Assembly: GCA_019113455.1 (NCBI GenBank)
Contig: DXHG01000216.1
Coordinates: forward strand, 1 to 9,028
Source of the DNA: Candidatus Treponema faecavium
GTDB lineage: Bacteria > Spirochaetota > Spirochaetia > Treponematales > Treponemataceae
Direction of reading: 5' to 3'
DNA: 9,028 bases
The notes below the pieces were generated by a model. That model worked only from the letters and a program-made list of their open reading frames with translations. It was not told where the DNA came from and ran no database searches. Positions 1 to 6,009 of this stretch are shown piece by piece; position 1 is the stretch's first letter; each line of letters opens with the position of its first letter. The translations under genes were made by a program, and so were the position numbers.

Positions 1-432
1 CTCACCGACATGGTAAAAAAAGGCGGCGTCATGGCGAGCACCGCAATCGGCGGGCTTTCCGGCGCGTTTATTCCCGTCTCCGAAGACGAAGGCATGATAG
101 CCGCCGTCAAAAGCGGCGCGATCACGCTTGAAAAGCTTGAAGCGATGACCTGCGTCTGCTCCGTCGGGCTCGACATGATTGCGATTCCGGGAGACACCGC
201 GGAATCAACGATAAGCGGCATTATCGCCGACGAGATGGCAATCGGCATGGTAAACAACAAAACGACTGCCGTACGCCTGATTCCGGTTCCGGGAAAGACG
301 GTCGGAGACTGGGCAGAGTTCGGCGGCCTGCTCGGCGGCGCGCCGATACTGGCGGTAAATGGTTTTTCGTGCGCCGATTTTATCGCACGCGGCGGACGCA
401 TTCCGGCTCCGATTCACAGCTTCAGAAACTGA
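1..432 (+). CDS. PFL family protein (DUF711/UPF0210), 3' portion
   Basis: The frame is open from base 1, so the gene starts upstream; 143 C-terminal residues are visible before TGA at 430-432. The sequence has the Gly/Ala-rich look of the DUF711 (UPF0210, 'PFL family') C-terminus: a GGLSGAFIPVSEDE segment early, a RLIPVPGKTV segment, and the terminal GGRIPAPIHSFRN, which is very typical of the family's end. The biochemical role of the family is not established. The name reflects resemblance to pyruvate formate-lyase-like folds, not a shown reaction. Full-length members are about 450 residues, so roughly two thirds lie outside the window. The next gene starts 20 nt downstream on the same strand. 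Read-through is possible, although that gene seems to have its own A/T-rich start signal. The 3' end looks intact. Confidence 0.85.
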   Translation, partial: LTDMVKKGGVMASTAIGGLSGAFIPVSEDEGMIAAVKSGAITLEKLEAMTCVCSVGLDMIAIPGDTAESTISGIIADEMAIGMVNNKTTAVRLIPVPGKTVGDWAEFGGLLGGAPILAVNGFSCADFIARGGRIPAPIHSFRN

Positions 433-440
433 CAAAGGCG

Positions 441-452
441 TTTTTATACCAT
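441..452 (+). promoter_or_regulatory. A/T-rich -10-like box abutting the MATE start
   Basis: TTTTTATACCAT runs directly into ATG 453. It contains TTTTAT (442-447) and TATACC (445-450), and no Shine-Dalgarno at normal distance replaces it. TATACCATATG here resembles TATACTATATG at the recQ start. Only a weak -35 resemblance (TTCAGA, 421-426) is seen. Its use as a promoter is inferred. Confidence 0.35.
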
Positions 453-1841
453 ATGGCACAGCAACAGACGCAGCACACTGCGCTCAACACTAAACCTGAT
501 TTTTCTCTTTTCAAAAGCCTGCTGTTTACGGCGGCGCCTATTATCTTTCAGAATCTTACGCAGTCGTTTATCAATATGCTTGACACGATTATGGTGGGAC
601 GGCTCGGAGAAGTTGAGATAGCGGCGGTCGGCCTGGGAAACCAGATATACTTTATGATGACGATGATACTGTTCGGCATCGCTTCCGGCGCATCCATCTT
701 TATCGCGCAGTTCTGGGGCCAAAAGGACGTCGCCGGCATCAGAAAAACGCTCGGCCTAAGCCTCTCCGCCGCGGGCATCGTGAGCGTACTCTTTATGGCG
801 GCGGCGCTTGCCGTCCCCGAAACGCTCATCTCGCTCTATTCGGCAGACACCGCCGTCATCAAGGAAGGCGGCGCGTATCTGCGCGCCGTCGCGGTCAGCT
901 ACCCGATTACGGCGGTCAGTTTTGTATACGCGCAGGCGCTCCGCAGCACCGAGAAACTGCAGCTCCCGCTTGCGGCGGCGGTCGCCTCGCTTGCGGTAAA
1001 CGGGCTGCTCAATTATCTCTTTATTTTCGGCGTCGGACCGTTTCCTGAGCTTGGCGTTGTGGGCGCCGCAATCGGCACGGTGGCGGCACGCGTCATAGAG
1101 CTCGCGCTGCTGCTGTTCGTCTCGTACCGGCGGCGATATCCCGCCGCCGGCACATGCCGGGAACTCTTTTCGTTTAACGGCTATCTTATCCGCCGCTACA
1201 TCATCATCGCCGTGCCGGTTATCATCAACGAAACGCTGTGGGGCGGCGGCATTACGATGCAGAACTCCATCTTTGCGCACGCGGGAACAGACGCAATCGC
1301 CGCATTCAACATAACCGGCACTATCTCGCAGCTCACGTGGGTATTCTTTATCGGCTGCGGCAACGCCGCCGCCATCGTTATCGGCAAGCGCATCGGAGAA
1401 CACAACGACGTGCTTGCGCGCAAAAGCGCGAACACGTTCGCGCTGTACATGCCGCTGTTCGCATGCGCGTTTGCGCTGCTGCTTCTGCCGCTGTCGCGGC
1501 TGCTTCCGCTGCTCTTTAAGGTATCCCCGCACATTATCGAACAGGCGGCCGCGATGCTGTACGTGCTCATGGTCTCGTATCCGTTCAAGGCGTTCAACAT
1601 GTGCATGGTCGTCGGTGTGTGCCGCTCAGGCGGAGATACCGTGTTTGCGGCGGTGTGCGACGTTGCGTTCATGTGGCTTATTGCACTGCCGCTCGGCGCG
1701 CTTGCAGCGCTGTATCTGCACGCGCCTGCGTGGATCGTGTACTGCTGCGTCATCTGCGACGACTGGATAAAAGCGGCGCTCGGCTTATGGCGGCTGCGTT
1801 CCGGCAAGTGGCTGCACCACGTTACGGAACCAGCGCAGTAA
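453..1841 (+). CDS. MATE family multidrug/cation antiporter
   Basis: A 462-residue, strongly hydrophobic protein, close to the usual 440-470 residues and about 12 membrane segments of MATE exporters, which expel cationic drugs or metabolites in exchange for Na+ or H+. Family hallmarks are the first-helix region with MLDTIMVGRLGEVEIAAVGL (about residues 42-61), the following ASIFIAQFWGQ loop (80-90), and in the second half WGGGITMQNSIFAHAG, an IGKRIGEH loop and CRSGGDT. The two-half internal resemblance is the usual MATE pseudo-repeat. The frame is open further upstream to an ATG at 369, but that extension overlaps the previous gene and is unlike MATE N-termini, so I chose ATG 453. No good Shine-Dalgarno lies at normal distance (AAAGG at 434-438 is 14 nt away). 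Instead TTTTTATACC directly precedes the start. The substrate cannot be told from sequence. Confidence 0.93.
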   Translation: MAQQQTQHTALNTKPDFSLFKSLLFTAAPIIFQNLTQSFINMLDTIMVGRLGEVEIAAVGLGNQIYFMMTMILFGIASGASIFIAQFWGQKDVAGIRKTLGLSLSAAGIVSVLFMAAALAVPETLISLYSADTAVIKEGGAYLRAVAVSYPITAVSFVYAQALRSTEKLQLPLAAAVASLAVNGLLNYLFIFGVGPFPELGVVGAAIGTVAARVIELALLLFVSYRRRYPAAGTCRELFSFNGYLIRRYIIIAVPVIINETLWGGGITMQNSIFAHAGTDAIAAFNITGTISQLTWVFFIGCGNAAAIVIGKRIGEHNDVLARKSANTFALYMPLFACAFALLLLPLSRLLPLLFKVSPHIIEQAAAMLYVLMVSYPFKAFNMCMVVGVCRSGGDTVFAAVCDVAFMWLIALPLGALAALYLHAPAWIVYCCVICDDWIKAALGLWRLRSGKWLHHVTEPAQ

Positions 1842-1847
1842 TTCCGT
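1824..1847 (+). terminator. Weak inverted repeat at the MATE stop
   Basis: ACGGAA (1824-1829) and TTCCGT (1842-1847) can pair across the MATE stop codon with a 12-nt loop. There is no T-run after it, so it is at best a weak or factor-assisted terminator. It is listed because it is the only hairpin between MATE and recQ. Confidence 0.2.
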
Positions 1848-1898
1848 TATTCAGCACACGGCTCGGCGCAAAAGCGGCACATATGCGTAAAAAAAGCA

Positions 1899-1910
1899 TA
1901 TATATACTAT
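1899..1910 (+). promoter_or_regulatory. TATATATACTAT box abutting the recQ start
   Basis: A 12-nt A/T tract directly precedes ATG 1911. It contains TATATA (1899-1904, leaving 6 nt to ATG, the -10 to TSS spacing expected of a leaderless transcript) and TATACT (1903-1908). The 69-bp spacer has no Shine-Dalgarno and no clear -35. No alternative start codon exists between the MATE stop and 1911 in this frame. Confidence 0.45.
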
Positions 1911-3440
1911 ATGAACCAGACAGCATATGCCGCCGATCCCGTAACGATTGCGGCGCAGAAGCTTTTTCGCGTGCCGTACCTGTATCCGTGGCAGCGACTC
2001 GTTATTGCCAATATCCTTGATGTGCTGCGCTGCTGCGAAACAGGCTCGGCGCCGGAACCCGAAATTGAAGCATGGGCAAAGCAGATTGTGCTTTTGCCCA
2101 CCGGCGCGGGCAAATCGCTGTGCTTTCTGCTTCCGGCCGTTATCGACCGGTGCACTGCGCAGGGAACGCCGCCGCGCCCCACGATCATCATCTATCCGCT
2201 GCTTGCGCTCATGGCTGACCAGCAGCGAAGGCTTTCAGAACTTGGTATTCCCTACGCGCTGCTCCGCGGCGGGCAGACACCGCAGGAACGCGAAGAGGCG
2301 CTGCGCTCGATAGAACACGGCGCGCGCATTATCATCGCCAATCCCGAAGTGCTTGAGTCTCCGCGGCTGCGAAAGCGGCTCTGCCGGCAGCGCATCATCC
2401 ACGCCGTCATAGATGAGGCGCACTGCGCCGCCGAATGGGGAGACACGTTCCGCCCGTCATACCTGCGCGTTGCCGACACGATACGGGCGCTTAACATTCC
2501 CGTTGTGAGCGCCTTTACCGCCACTGCCTCCCCGCCGGTGCTCATGCGCATCCAGGAGATTCTCTTTAACGGAGAGGCGCATATACTGCACGGGGATACC
2601 GACCGCCCCAACATCAGATACCGCGTCGTGCACGCCTGCAATAAAACAAACGCTGTGCTTGAGCTTACCGAGCAGTATAAAAAACCCTTGCTCGTGTTCT
2701 GCCGCACGCGCGCCCGTGCGGAACACATGGCGCACCTGTGCGCGGCGCTGCACGGGGCTGAACGCGTGCGGTTTTATCATGCGGGTCTGTCGAAAGAAGA
2801 GAAAAAAGCCGCCGAACGCTGGTTCTTTGAAAGCACAGACGGCATTATGGCCGCCACCTGCGCATACGGGCTTGGAGTTGACAAAAAAGACATACGCACG
2901 GTAATTCACCTTGACGCACCGCCTGCGCCGGAAGCCTATATACAGGAAGCCGGGCGCGGCGGCAGGGACGGCAGCATAACGACCGCGGTGCTCGTCTGGT
3001 CTCCGCAGGATACGGAACAGGCGGCTGCCGCCGACAGTAAACAGCAGCGCGTTTTCAGCGAATATGTGTCGGGAGGCACGTGCAGGCGCACGGTGCTGCT
3101 CGCCGCGATGGGCGAAACTGCCGGCGTATGCAGCGGCTGCGACGTGTGCGACGGAGACGCGTGCAGCACTGCCGCCGACGCACAGCGCGTGCAGCGCTTT
3201 ATACGGGCGCATCAGGGACAGTACACGCTCACGCAGGCAGCACAGCAGGCGGCACGGCAGCTGAACGCCGAACGGCAAAAAAACGGGCTCATTCCGATCT
3301 GGAATGAGCCCGACATCAAGGAGGTAATACAACGGCTTTGCATGGAACGCCGGATTGCACAAAAGAAAGCATGGTATGAAAAAGAACTGCGCCTTTACGC
3401 CCCGTCTTCTTCCGAAGGTTCATCGGCAGGAGCTTTCTGA
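1911..3440 (+). CDS. recQ: RecQ-type ATP-dependent DNA helicase, short form
   Basis: A 509-residue superfamily 2 helicase that should unwind DNA 3'-5' during recombination and fork repair. Visible motifs: Walker A PTGAGKS (63-69), DEAH (168-171) followed by the RecQ aromatic loop with W174 and F180, AFTATA (201-206), LVFCRTRA (motif IV), YGLGVDKKDIRTVIH (motif V) and QEAGRGGRDG (345-354). The RecQ zinc site is complete: C391, C407, C410 and C413. A short winged-helix-like tail follows (about 425-497). There is no HRDC domain, so it is about 100 residues shorter than E. coli RecQ. Motif 0 is divergent: PYLYPWQRLVIANIL (22-36) replaces the usual FRxxQ pattern, with an insertion at about 42-58 before Walker A. 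The start has no Shine-Dalgarno. The last 46 nt overlap a convergent minus-strand gene, and the region of residues 456-468 also encodes that strand's terminator. Confidence 0.92.
   Translation: MNQTAYAADPVTIAAQKLFRVPYLYPWQRLVIANILDVLRCCETGSAPEPEIEAWAKQIVLLPTGAGKSLCFLLPAVIDRCTAQGTPPRPTIIIYPLLALMADQQRRLSELGIPYALLRGGQTPQEREEALRSIEHGARIIIANPEVLESPRLRKRLCRQRIIHAVIDEAHCAAEWGDTFRPSYLRVADTIRALNIPVVSAFTATASPPVLMRIQEILFNGEAHILHGDTDRPNIRYRVVHACNKTNAVLELTEQYKKPLLVFCRTRARAEHMAHLCAALHGAERVRFYHAGLSKEEKKAAERWFFESTDGIMAATCAYGLGVDKKDIRTVIHLDAPPAPEAYIQEAGRGGRDGSITTAVLVWSPQDTEQAAAADSKQQRVFSEYVSGGTCRRTVLLAAMGETAGVCSGCDVCDGDACSTAADAQRVQRFIRAHQGQYTLTQAAQQAARQLNAERQKNGLIPIWNEPDIKEVIQRLCMERRIAQKKAWYEKELRLYAPSSSEGSSAGAF
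3277..3312 (-). terminator. Strong intrinsic terminator on the minus strand, inside recQ
   Basis: CGGGCTCATTCC (3284-3295) and GGAATGAGCCCG (3301-3312) form a perfect 12-bp stem with a 5-nt loop. Reading the minus strand, the stem is followed at once by seven T (plus-strand A7, 3277-3283). This is a textbook Rho-independent terminator. It sits 83 nt past the stop of the minus-strand gene at 3395-3616, which it probably serves. On the plus strand no T-run follows the hairpin, so it should not stop recQ transcription by itself. Confidence 0.88.
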
Positions 3441-3616
3441 GCGGCAGCCGCAGAAACAGCGGCTCTTTTCCGCGGCAATATGCGCGCAGGCCGCTTGCGG
3501 TATCTGATAACGTACATGATAAAATTTAAGTACAGCAATACCGCGGCGGTAATACAGATAACACGCCAATCAGAAAGCACTGCCTTTACTACTGCAACAA
3601 CCTGCGCCAACTCCAT
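3395..3616 (-). CDS. Small single-pass membrane protein, unknown function
   Basis: A 73-residue protein that I do not recognise. Residues 1-18 are amphipathic. Residues about 19-38 (VICITAAVLLYLNFIMYVI core) form one likely membrane helix, followed by a strongly basic stretch (RYRKRPARILPRKR, 38-51) and then an Ala-rich, acidic tail ending EPSEEDGA. The positive patch after the helix predicts a cytoplasmic C-terminus. Support for a real gene: a -10-like GATAAT six nt before the ATG, a strong terminator 83 nt beyond the stop, and a sensible membrane-protein layout. Its 3' end overlaps the recQ 3' end by 46 nt (3395-3440) in convergent orientation. It has no Shine-Dalgarno. A role as a small membrane anchor or regulator would be a guess. 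Confidence 0.7.
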   Translation of the reverse strand: MELAQVVAVVKAVLSDWRVICITAAVLLYLNFIMYVIRYRKRPARILPRKRAAVSAAAAQKAPADEPSEEDGA

Positions 3617-3650
3617 ATATATATTATCGGCAGATTGCGCCGTTTCTAAA
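3617..3650 (-). promoter_or_regulatory. Candidate leaderless promoter of the small membrane gene
   Basis: On the minus strand GATAAT (3628-3623) is followed by ATATAT (3622-3617) and then ATG at 3616. A 6-nt gap from -10 to the first base of the start codon is that expected if transcription begins on the A of ATG. A weak -35, TTTAGA (3650-3645), lies 16 nt upstream of the -10. Promoter use is inferred. Confidence 0.5.
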
Positions 3651-3867
3651 GCGGGATGCGCAGCCGCCGCTGCCGTGCCTTCCGTTTATGCCGCGCAAAA
3701 CTCGCCGCCAGCAGCTTTCCTGCCGATCATCAAGGCTTGCGCCAAGGTGATTCTTCTTCCCCAAAACAAAGTACAGAGAATACCAAAGAAAAAAACCGCG
3801 CGTTCACACGCAGAAAAAAACGCAGTGAACTGCAAAGCTGGCGCCGCAGGTGCAGCGCTTAAGCCTA

Positions 3868-3902
3868 TTGACTCTTTTCCGCGTCAAAAGCTACCATTAC
3901 CT
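3868..3902 (+). promoter_or_regulatory. hisH operon promoter, probably leaderless
   Basis: TTGACT (3868-3873) matches the sigma-70 -35 at 5 of 6 bases. After an 18-nt spacer comes TACCAT (3892-3897) as -10. Only 5 nt separate it from ATG 3903, so transcription should begin at or within a base or two of the hisH start codon. No Shine-Dalgarno lies before that ATG, which agrees with a leaderless message. This is the best-formed promoter in the window. Confidence 0.6.
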
Positions 3903-4574
3903 ATGGTTGGCATAATTGATTACAACGCGGGCAACATACGAAGTGTTGCCCGCGCCCTCACTGCGATAGGCGCATCTTTTTCCGTTGCGAAAACGCCGCA
4001 GGAACTCAGCGCAGCAAGCCGCCTGATATTTCCCGGCGTCGGCGATGCCGCATACGCGATGGCGCAGCTTAAAAAAAGCGGCTTTGATTCTTTTCTGCGC
4101 GACAAGGTGCAAGCCTGCGTTCCCATCCTCGGTATCTGCCTTGGCTCGCAGATCATATTCGATTACTCGGAAGAAGGAGACACGGAATGTTTAGGACTCG
4201 TGCCCGGCACGATACGGCATTTTAATTCCGTGTGGACAGAAGCACAGCGCAGCGGCAGAAAAATACCGCATATGGGCTGGAACGACGTTGCGTTCAGCGG
4301 CGCGCAGAGTGCGTCAGACCCCATCTTGGCCGGAATAGCGGACCGCACCGATTTTTATTTCGTGCATTCCTACTGCATCTGTCCGTGCGATTCAGGCGTC
4401 GTGCTCGGCACGGCGGAATACGGCTGTGCAGTCCCCGCGGTGCTGCGTTCCGGTTCAGTATGGGCGCTGCAGTTTCATCCTGAAAAATCAGGCGCGCCGG
4501 GTCTGCGGATGCTGCAAAACTTTATCCGCGAAGACGCACAGCTTTCCGGCGAAGTACAGGAGGCAGCATGTTAA
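3903..4574 (+). CDS. hisH: Imidazole glycerol phosphate synthase, glutaminase subunit
   Basis: A 223-residue class I glutamine amidotransferase. It releases ammonia from glutamine and passes it through the HisF barrel for histidine biosynthesis (PRFAR to imidazole glycerol phosphate plus AICAR). The N-terminus MVGIIDYNAGNIRSV is canonical. PGVG (44-47), the nucleophile C79 in GICLGS, PHMGWN (122-127), and the triad partners H192 and E194 in QFHPEKS are all present. The length is slightly above the usual 200-210 residues because of the C-terminal tail. ATG 3903 was chosen because homology begins exactly there; the in-frame opening back to 3480 has no HisH character. The gene overlaps hisF by 7 nt and heads the four-gene operon. 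No other his genes are in view. Confidence 0.95.
   Translation: MVGIIDYNAGNIRSVARALTAIGASFSVAKTPQELSAASRLIFPGVGDAAYAMAQLKKSGFDSFLRDKVQACVPILGICLGSQIIFDYSEEGDTECLGLVPGTIRHFNSVWTEAQRSGRKIPHMGWNDVAFSGAQSASDPILAGIADRTDFYFVHSYCICPCDSGVVLGTAEYGCAVPAVLRSGSVWALQFHPEKSGAPGLRMLQNFIREDAQLSGEVQEAAC
4558..4563 (+). promoter_or_regulatory. Perfect Shine-Dalgarno of hisF
   Basis: AGGAGG lies 4 nt before ATG 4568, inside the hisH 3' end. It contrasts with the missing Shine-Dalgarno at hisH and the other first genes, showing that this genome does use SD-led initiation within operons. Confidence 0.85.
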
Positions 4575-5341
4575 AAAAGCGCATTATCGTCTGCCTTGAC
4601 GTAAAAGACGGCAGAACAACAAAAGGCATCCGGTTTAAGAACAATATCGATATCGGAGACCCCGTGTCCATGGCGGCAGAGTATTACCGGCAGGGAGTTG
4701 ATGAGCTTGTGTTTTACGACATTATGGCATCGGCGCGCGGGCACGGTCCCAACCTTGACCTTATCGCATCGGTTGCCGCACAGGTGTTTATTCCCTTCTG
4801 CGTCGGCGGCGGCATCGGCACGGTAGCGCATATCAGGGCGGCGATACTCGCCGGCGCGGAAAAGATCAGCCTGAACTCACAGGCGGTAAAGAACCCGGAG
4901 CTTGTCAGCAGCGGCGCGCGCATATTCGGCAATCAATGCATCGTTCTCGGCATGGACGCAAAAAAAGACGCCTCTGCGCCCAGCGGCTACCGCGTGTACA
5001 TAAACGGCGGACGCACGGCAACGGAGCTTGACGCGCGGGAATGGGCGGTGCGCGCAGCAGAACTCGGCGCCGGAGAAATTGTGCTGAACTCGATAGACGC
5101 CGACGGCACCCGCAGCGGCTATGAGCTTACGCTCACGCGCATGATCGCGCGCGCCGTTCCGATTCCGGTTGTCGCGTCGGGCGGCGGCGGCACGCCCGAG
5201 CATCTTGCGGCGGTGCTCACGCACGGCGAGGCTGACGCAGCGCTTATCGCAAGCATGGTACATTCAGGGGAATACACGGCAGCCGGCATCAAGCAGGCGC
5301 TCGCAGAGGCAGGAGTACCGGTGAGGCAGGCACGCGCATGA
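4568..5341 (+). CDS. hisF: Imidazole glycerol phosphate synthase, cyclase subunit
   Basis: A 257-residue (beta/alpha)8 barrel that makes imidazole glycerol phosphate and AICAR using ammonia delivered from HisH, in the cytoplasm. The N-terminus MLKKRIIVCLDVKDG carries the catalytic D11, and K19 is also conserved. FCVGGGIG (77-84) is the first phosphate-binding loop region, D130 lies in VLGMDAKK, the second catalytic Asp is D177 in LNSIDADGTRSGY, and VVASGGGG (201-208) is the second phosphate loop. The GRTTKGIRFKNNIDIGDPV variant near the N-terminus belongs, from memory, to a subgroup of otherwise ordinary HisF proteins. Both catalytic acids are present, so it need not be one of the HisF-like enzymes of surface-sugar pathways. 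It overlaps hisH by 7 nt and the next gene by 4 nt (ATGA), indicating translational coupling. Confidence 0.95.
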   Translation: MLKKRIIVCLDVKDGRTTKGIRFKNNIDIGDPVSMAAEYYRQGVDELVFYDIMASARGHGPNLDLIASVAAQVFIPFCVGGGIGTVAHIRAAILAGAEKISLNSQAVKNPELVSSGARIFGNQCIVLGMDAKKDASAPSGYRVYINGGRTATELDAREWAVRAAELGAGEIVLNSIDADGTRSGYELTLTRMIARAVPIPVVASGGGGTPEHLAAVLTHGEADAALIASMVHSGEYTAAGIKQALAEAGVPVRQARA

Positions 5342-6009
5342 GCGCACTTTCGCTTTTGTGGCAGCTTTTTTCAGTATTTTTCAAAATCGGCGCAGTAACG
5401 TTCGGCGGCGGCTACGCGATGATTCCGATATTGGAGCGGGAACTCGCACAGAAACGCGGCTGGACAACCGAAGAAGAGCTCATGGACTATTACGCGATTG
5501 CGCAGATAACGCCGGGAATTATCGCGGTAAATGTGGCCACGTTTATCGGCTACAACAAAAAAGGCGTTATCGGGGCCGTTACGGCAACAGCGGGCGTTGT
5601 CGCACCATCTGTTATCATCATTTTGGTTATCGCGCACTGGATTGGCAGTTTTTCAGACGTAGCCTGGATACAGAAAGCGCTCGCCGGCATCAATATCGCA
5701 GTCGCGGCGCTGCTTACGCAGGCGGTTGTCTCGTTCTGCAAGAAAACGATTAAGGACATCATAGGCGCAGCCATAGCGGCTGTATCATTTGCCGTGATTT
5801 TTATCTGGGACATAAATCCTGTGTGGGTTATCGCGGCCGCAGCTGCCGCAGGCATCGCGCTCGCGCCGCATTACGCCAAGCGGCAGATGCATACCATGCG
5901 CGAGCAGCGGCGTACGCTGCAAGGCACGGAAGAACAGGACGCAGCCGCGCAGTCCCTGTCTGCACAGCCGCAGAATACAAAAAACTCCGCAGAGGATGGC
6001 GCACAATGA
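5338..6009 (+). CDS. chrA: Short-chain CHR (chromate transporter) protein, subunit 1
   Basis: A 223-residue membrane protein with one CHR domain (PF02417 type). Paired short CHR proteins act together as an anion transporter; in Bacillus subtilis such a pair gives chromate resistance. Signature stretches are FGGGYAMIPILERELA (22-37) and QITPGIIAVNVATFIGY (56-72), followed by several hydrophobic segments to about residue 178. The last roughly 45 residues (KRQMHTMREQRR onward, rich in Q, A and E) are hydrophilic and not part of the usual domain, giving a cytoplasmic or exposed tail. The gene starts in a 4-nt ATGA overlap with hisF and ends in another with its partner, so the two halves should be made in step. 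The actual substrate could be chromate, sulfate or another oxyanion. Confidence 0.88.
   Translation: MSALSLLWQLFSVFFKIGAVTFGGGYAMIPILERELAQKRGWTTEEELMDYYAIAQITPGIIAVNVATFIGYNKKGVIGAVTATAGVVAPSVIIILVIAHWIGSFSDVAWIQKALAGINIAVAALLTQAVVSFCKKTIKDIIGAAIAAVSFAVIFIWDINPVWVIAAAAAAGIALAPHYAKRQMHTMREQRRTLQGTEEQDAAAQSLSAQPQNTKNSAEDGAQ

Larger units (their letters stand above)
3617..3902. other. 286-bp non-coding stretch between divergent genes
   Basis: This separates the minus-strand small membrane gene from hisH and should hold both promoters. The hisH frame happens to stay open across it and back to 3480, but the translation is low-complexity and not HisH-like. A GTTCAC/GTGAAC inverted repeat (3802-3807 and 3825-3830) flanks an A7 run, and another A run lies at 3788-3795. 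I see no riboswitch or histidine-rich leader peptide. Confidence 0.6.

Noticed and set aside
756..1532. 258-codon minus-strand frame opposite the MATE gene
   Set aside because: The Arg/Asp-rich translation mirrors the MATE codons. The MATE frame explains the region fully.
3318..3344. AAGGAGG inside recQ followed by an ATG
   Set aside because: The spacing is 17 nt, too long for initiation, and the following ATG is in the recQ frame and would yield only its tail.
2457..3362. 301-codon minus-strand frame opposite recQ
   Set aside because: It lies over conserved helicase motifs and has no recognisable content. The minus-strand terminator at 3277-3312 also falls within it.
3802..3830. GTTCAC/GTGAAC inverted repeat with an A7 loop upstream of hisH
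   Set aside because: Only 6 bp with a 17-nt loop and no T-run after it. It could be an operator but is too weak to call.
3686..3868. Minus-strand open frame between hisH and the small membrane gene with a hydrophobic stretch (VFFFGILCTLFWGRR)
   Set aside because: It has no ATG or GTG near its beginning and no Shine-Dalgarno, and the hydrophobic run comes largely from T-runs complementary to poly-A tracts.
4568..5341. HisF as a HisF-like enzyme of acetamidino-sugar (surface glycan) synthesis
   Set aside because: Both catalytic Asp residues (D11, D177) and the phosphate loops are present, and no sugar biosynthesis genes are nearby.
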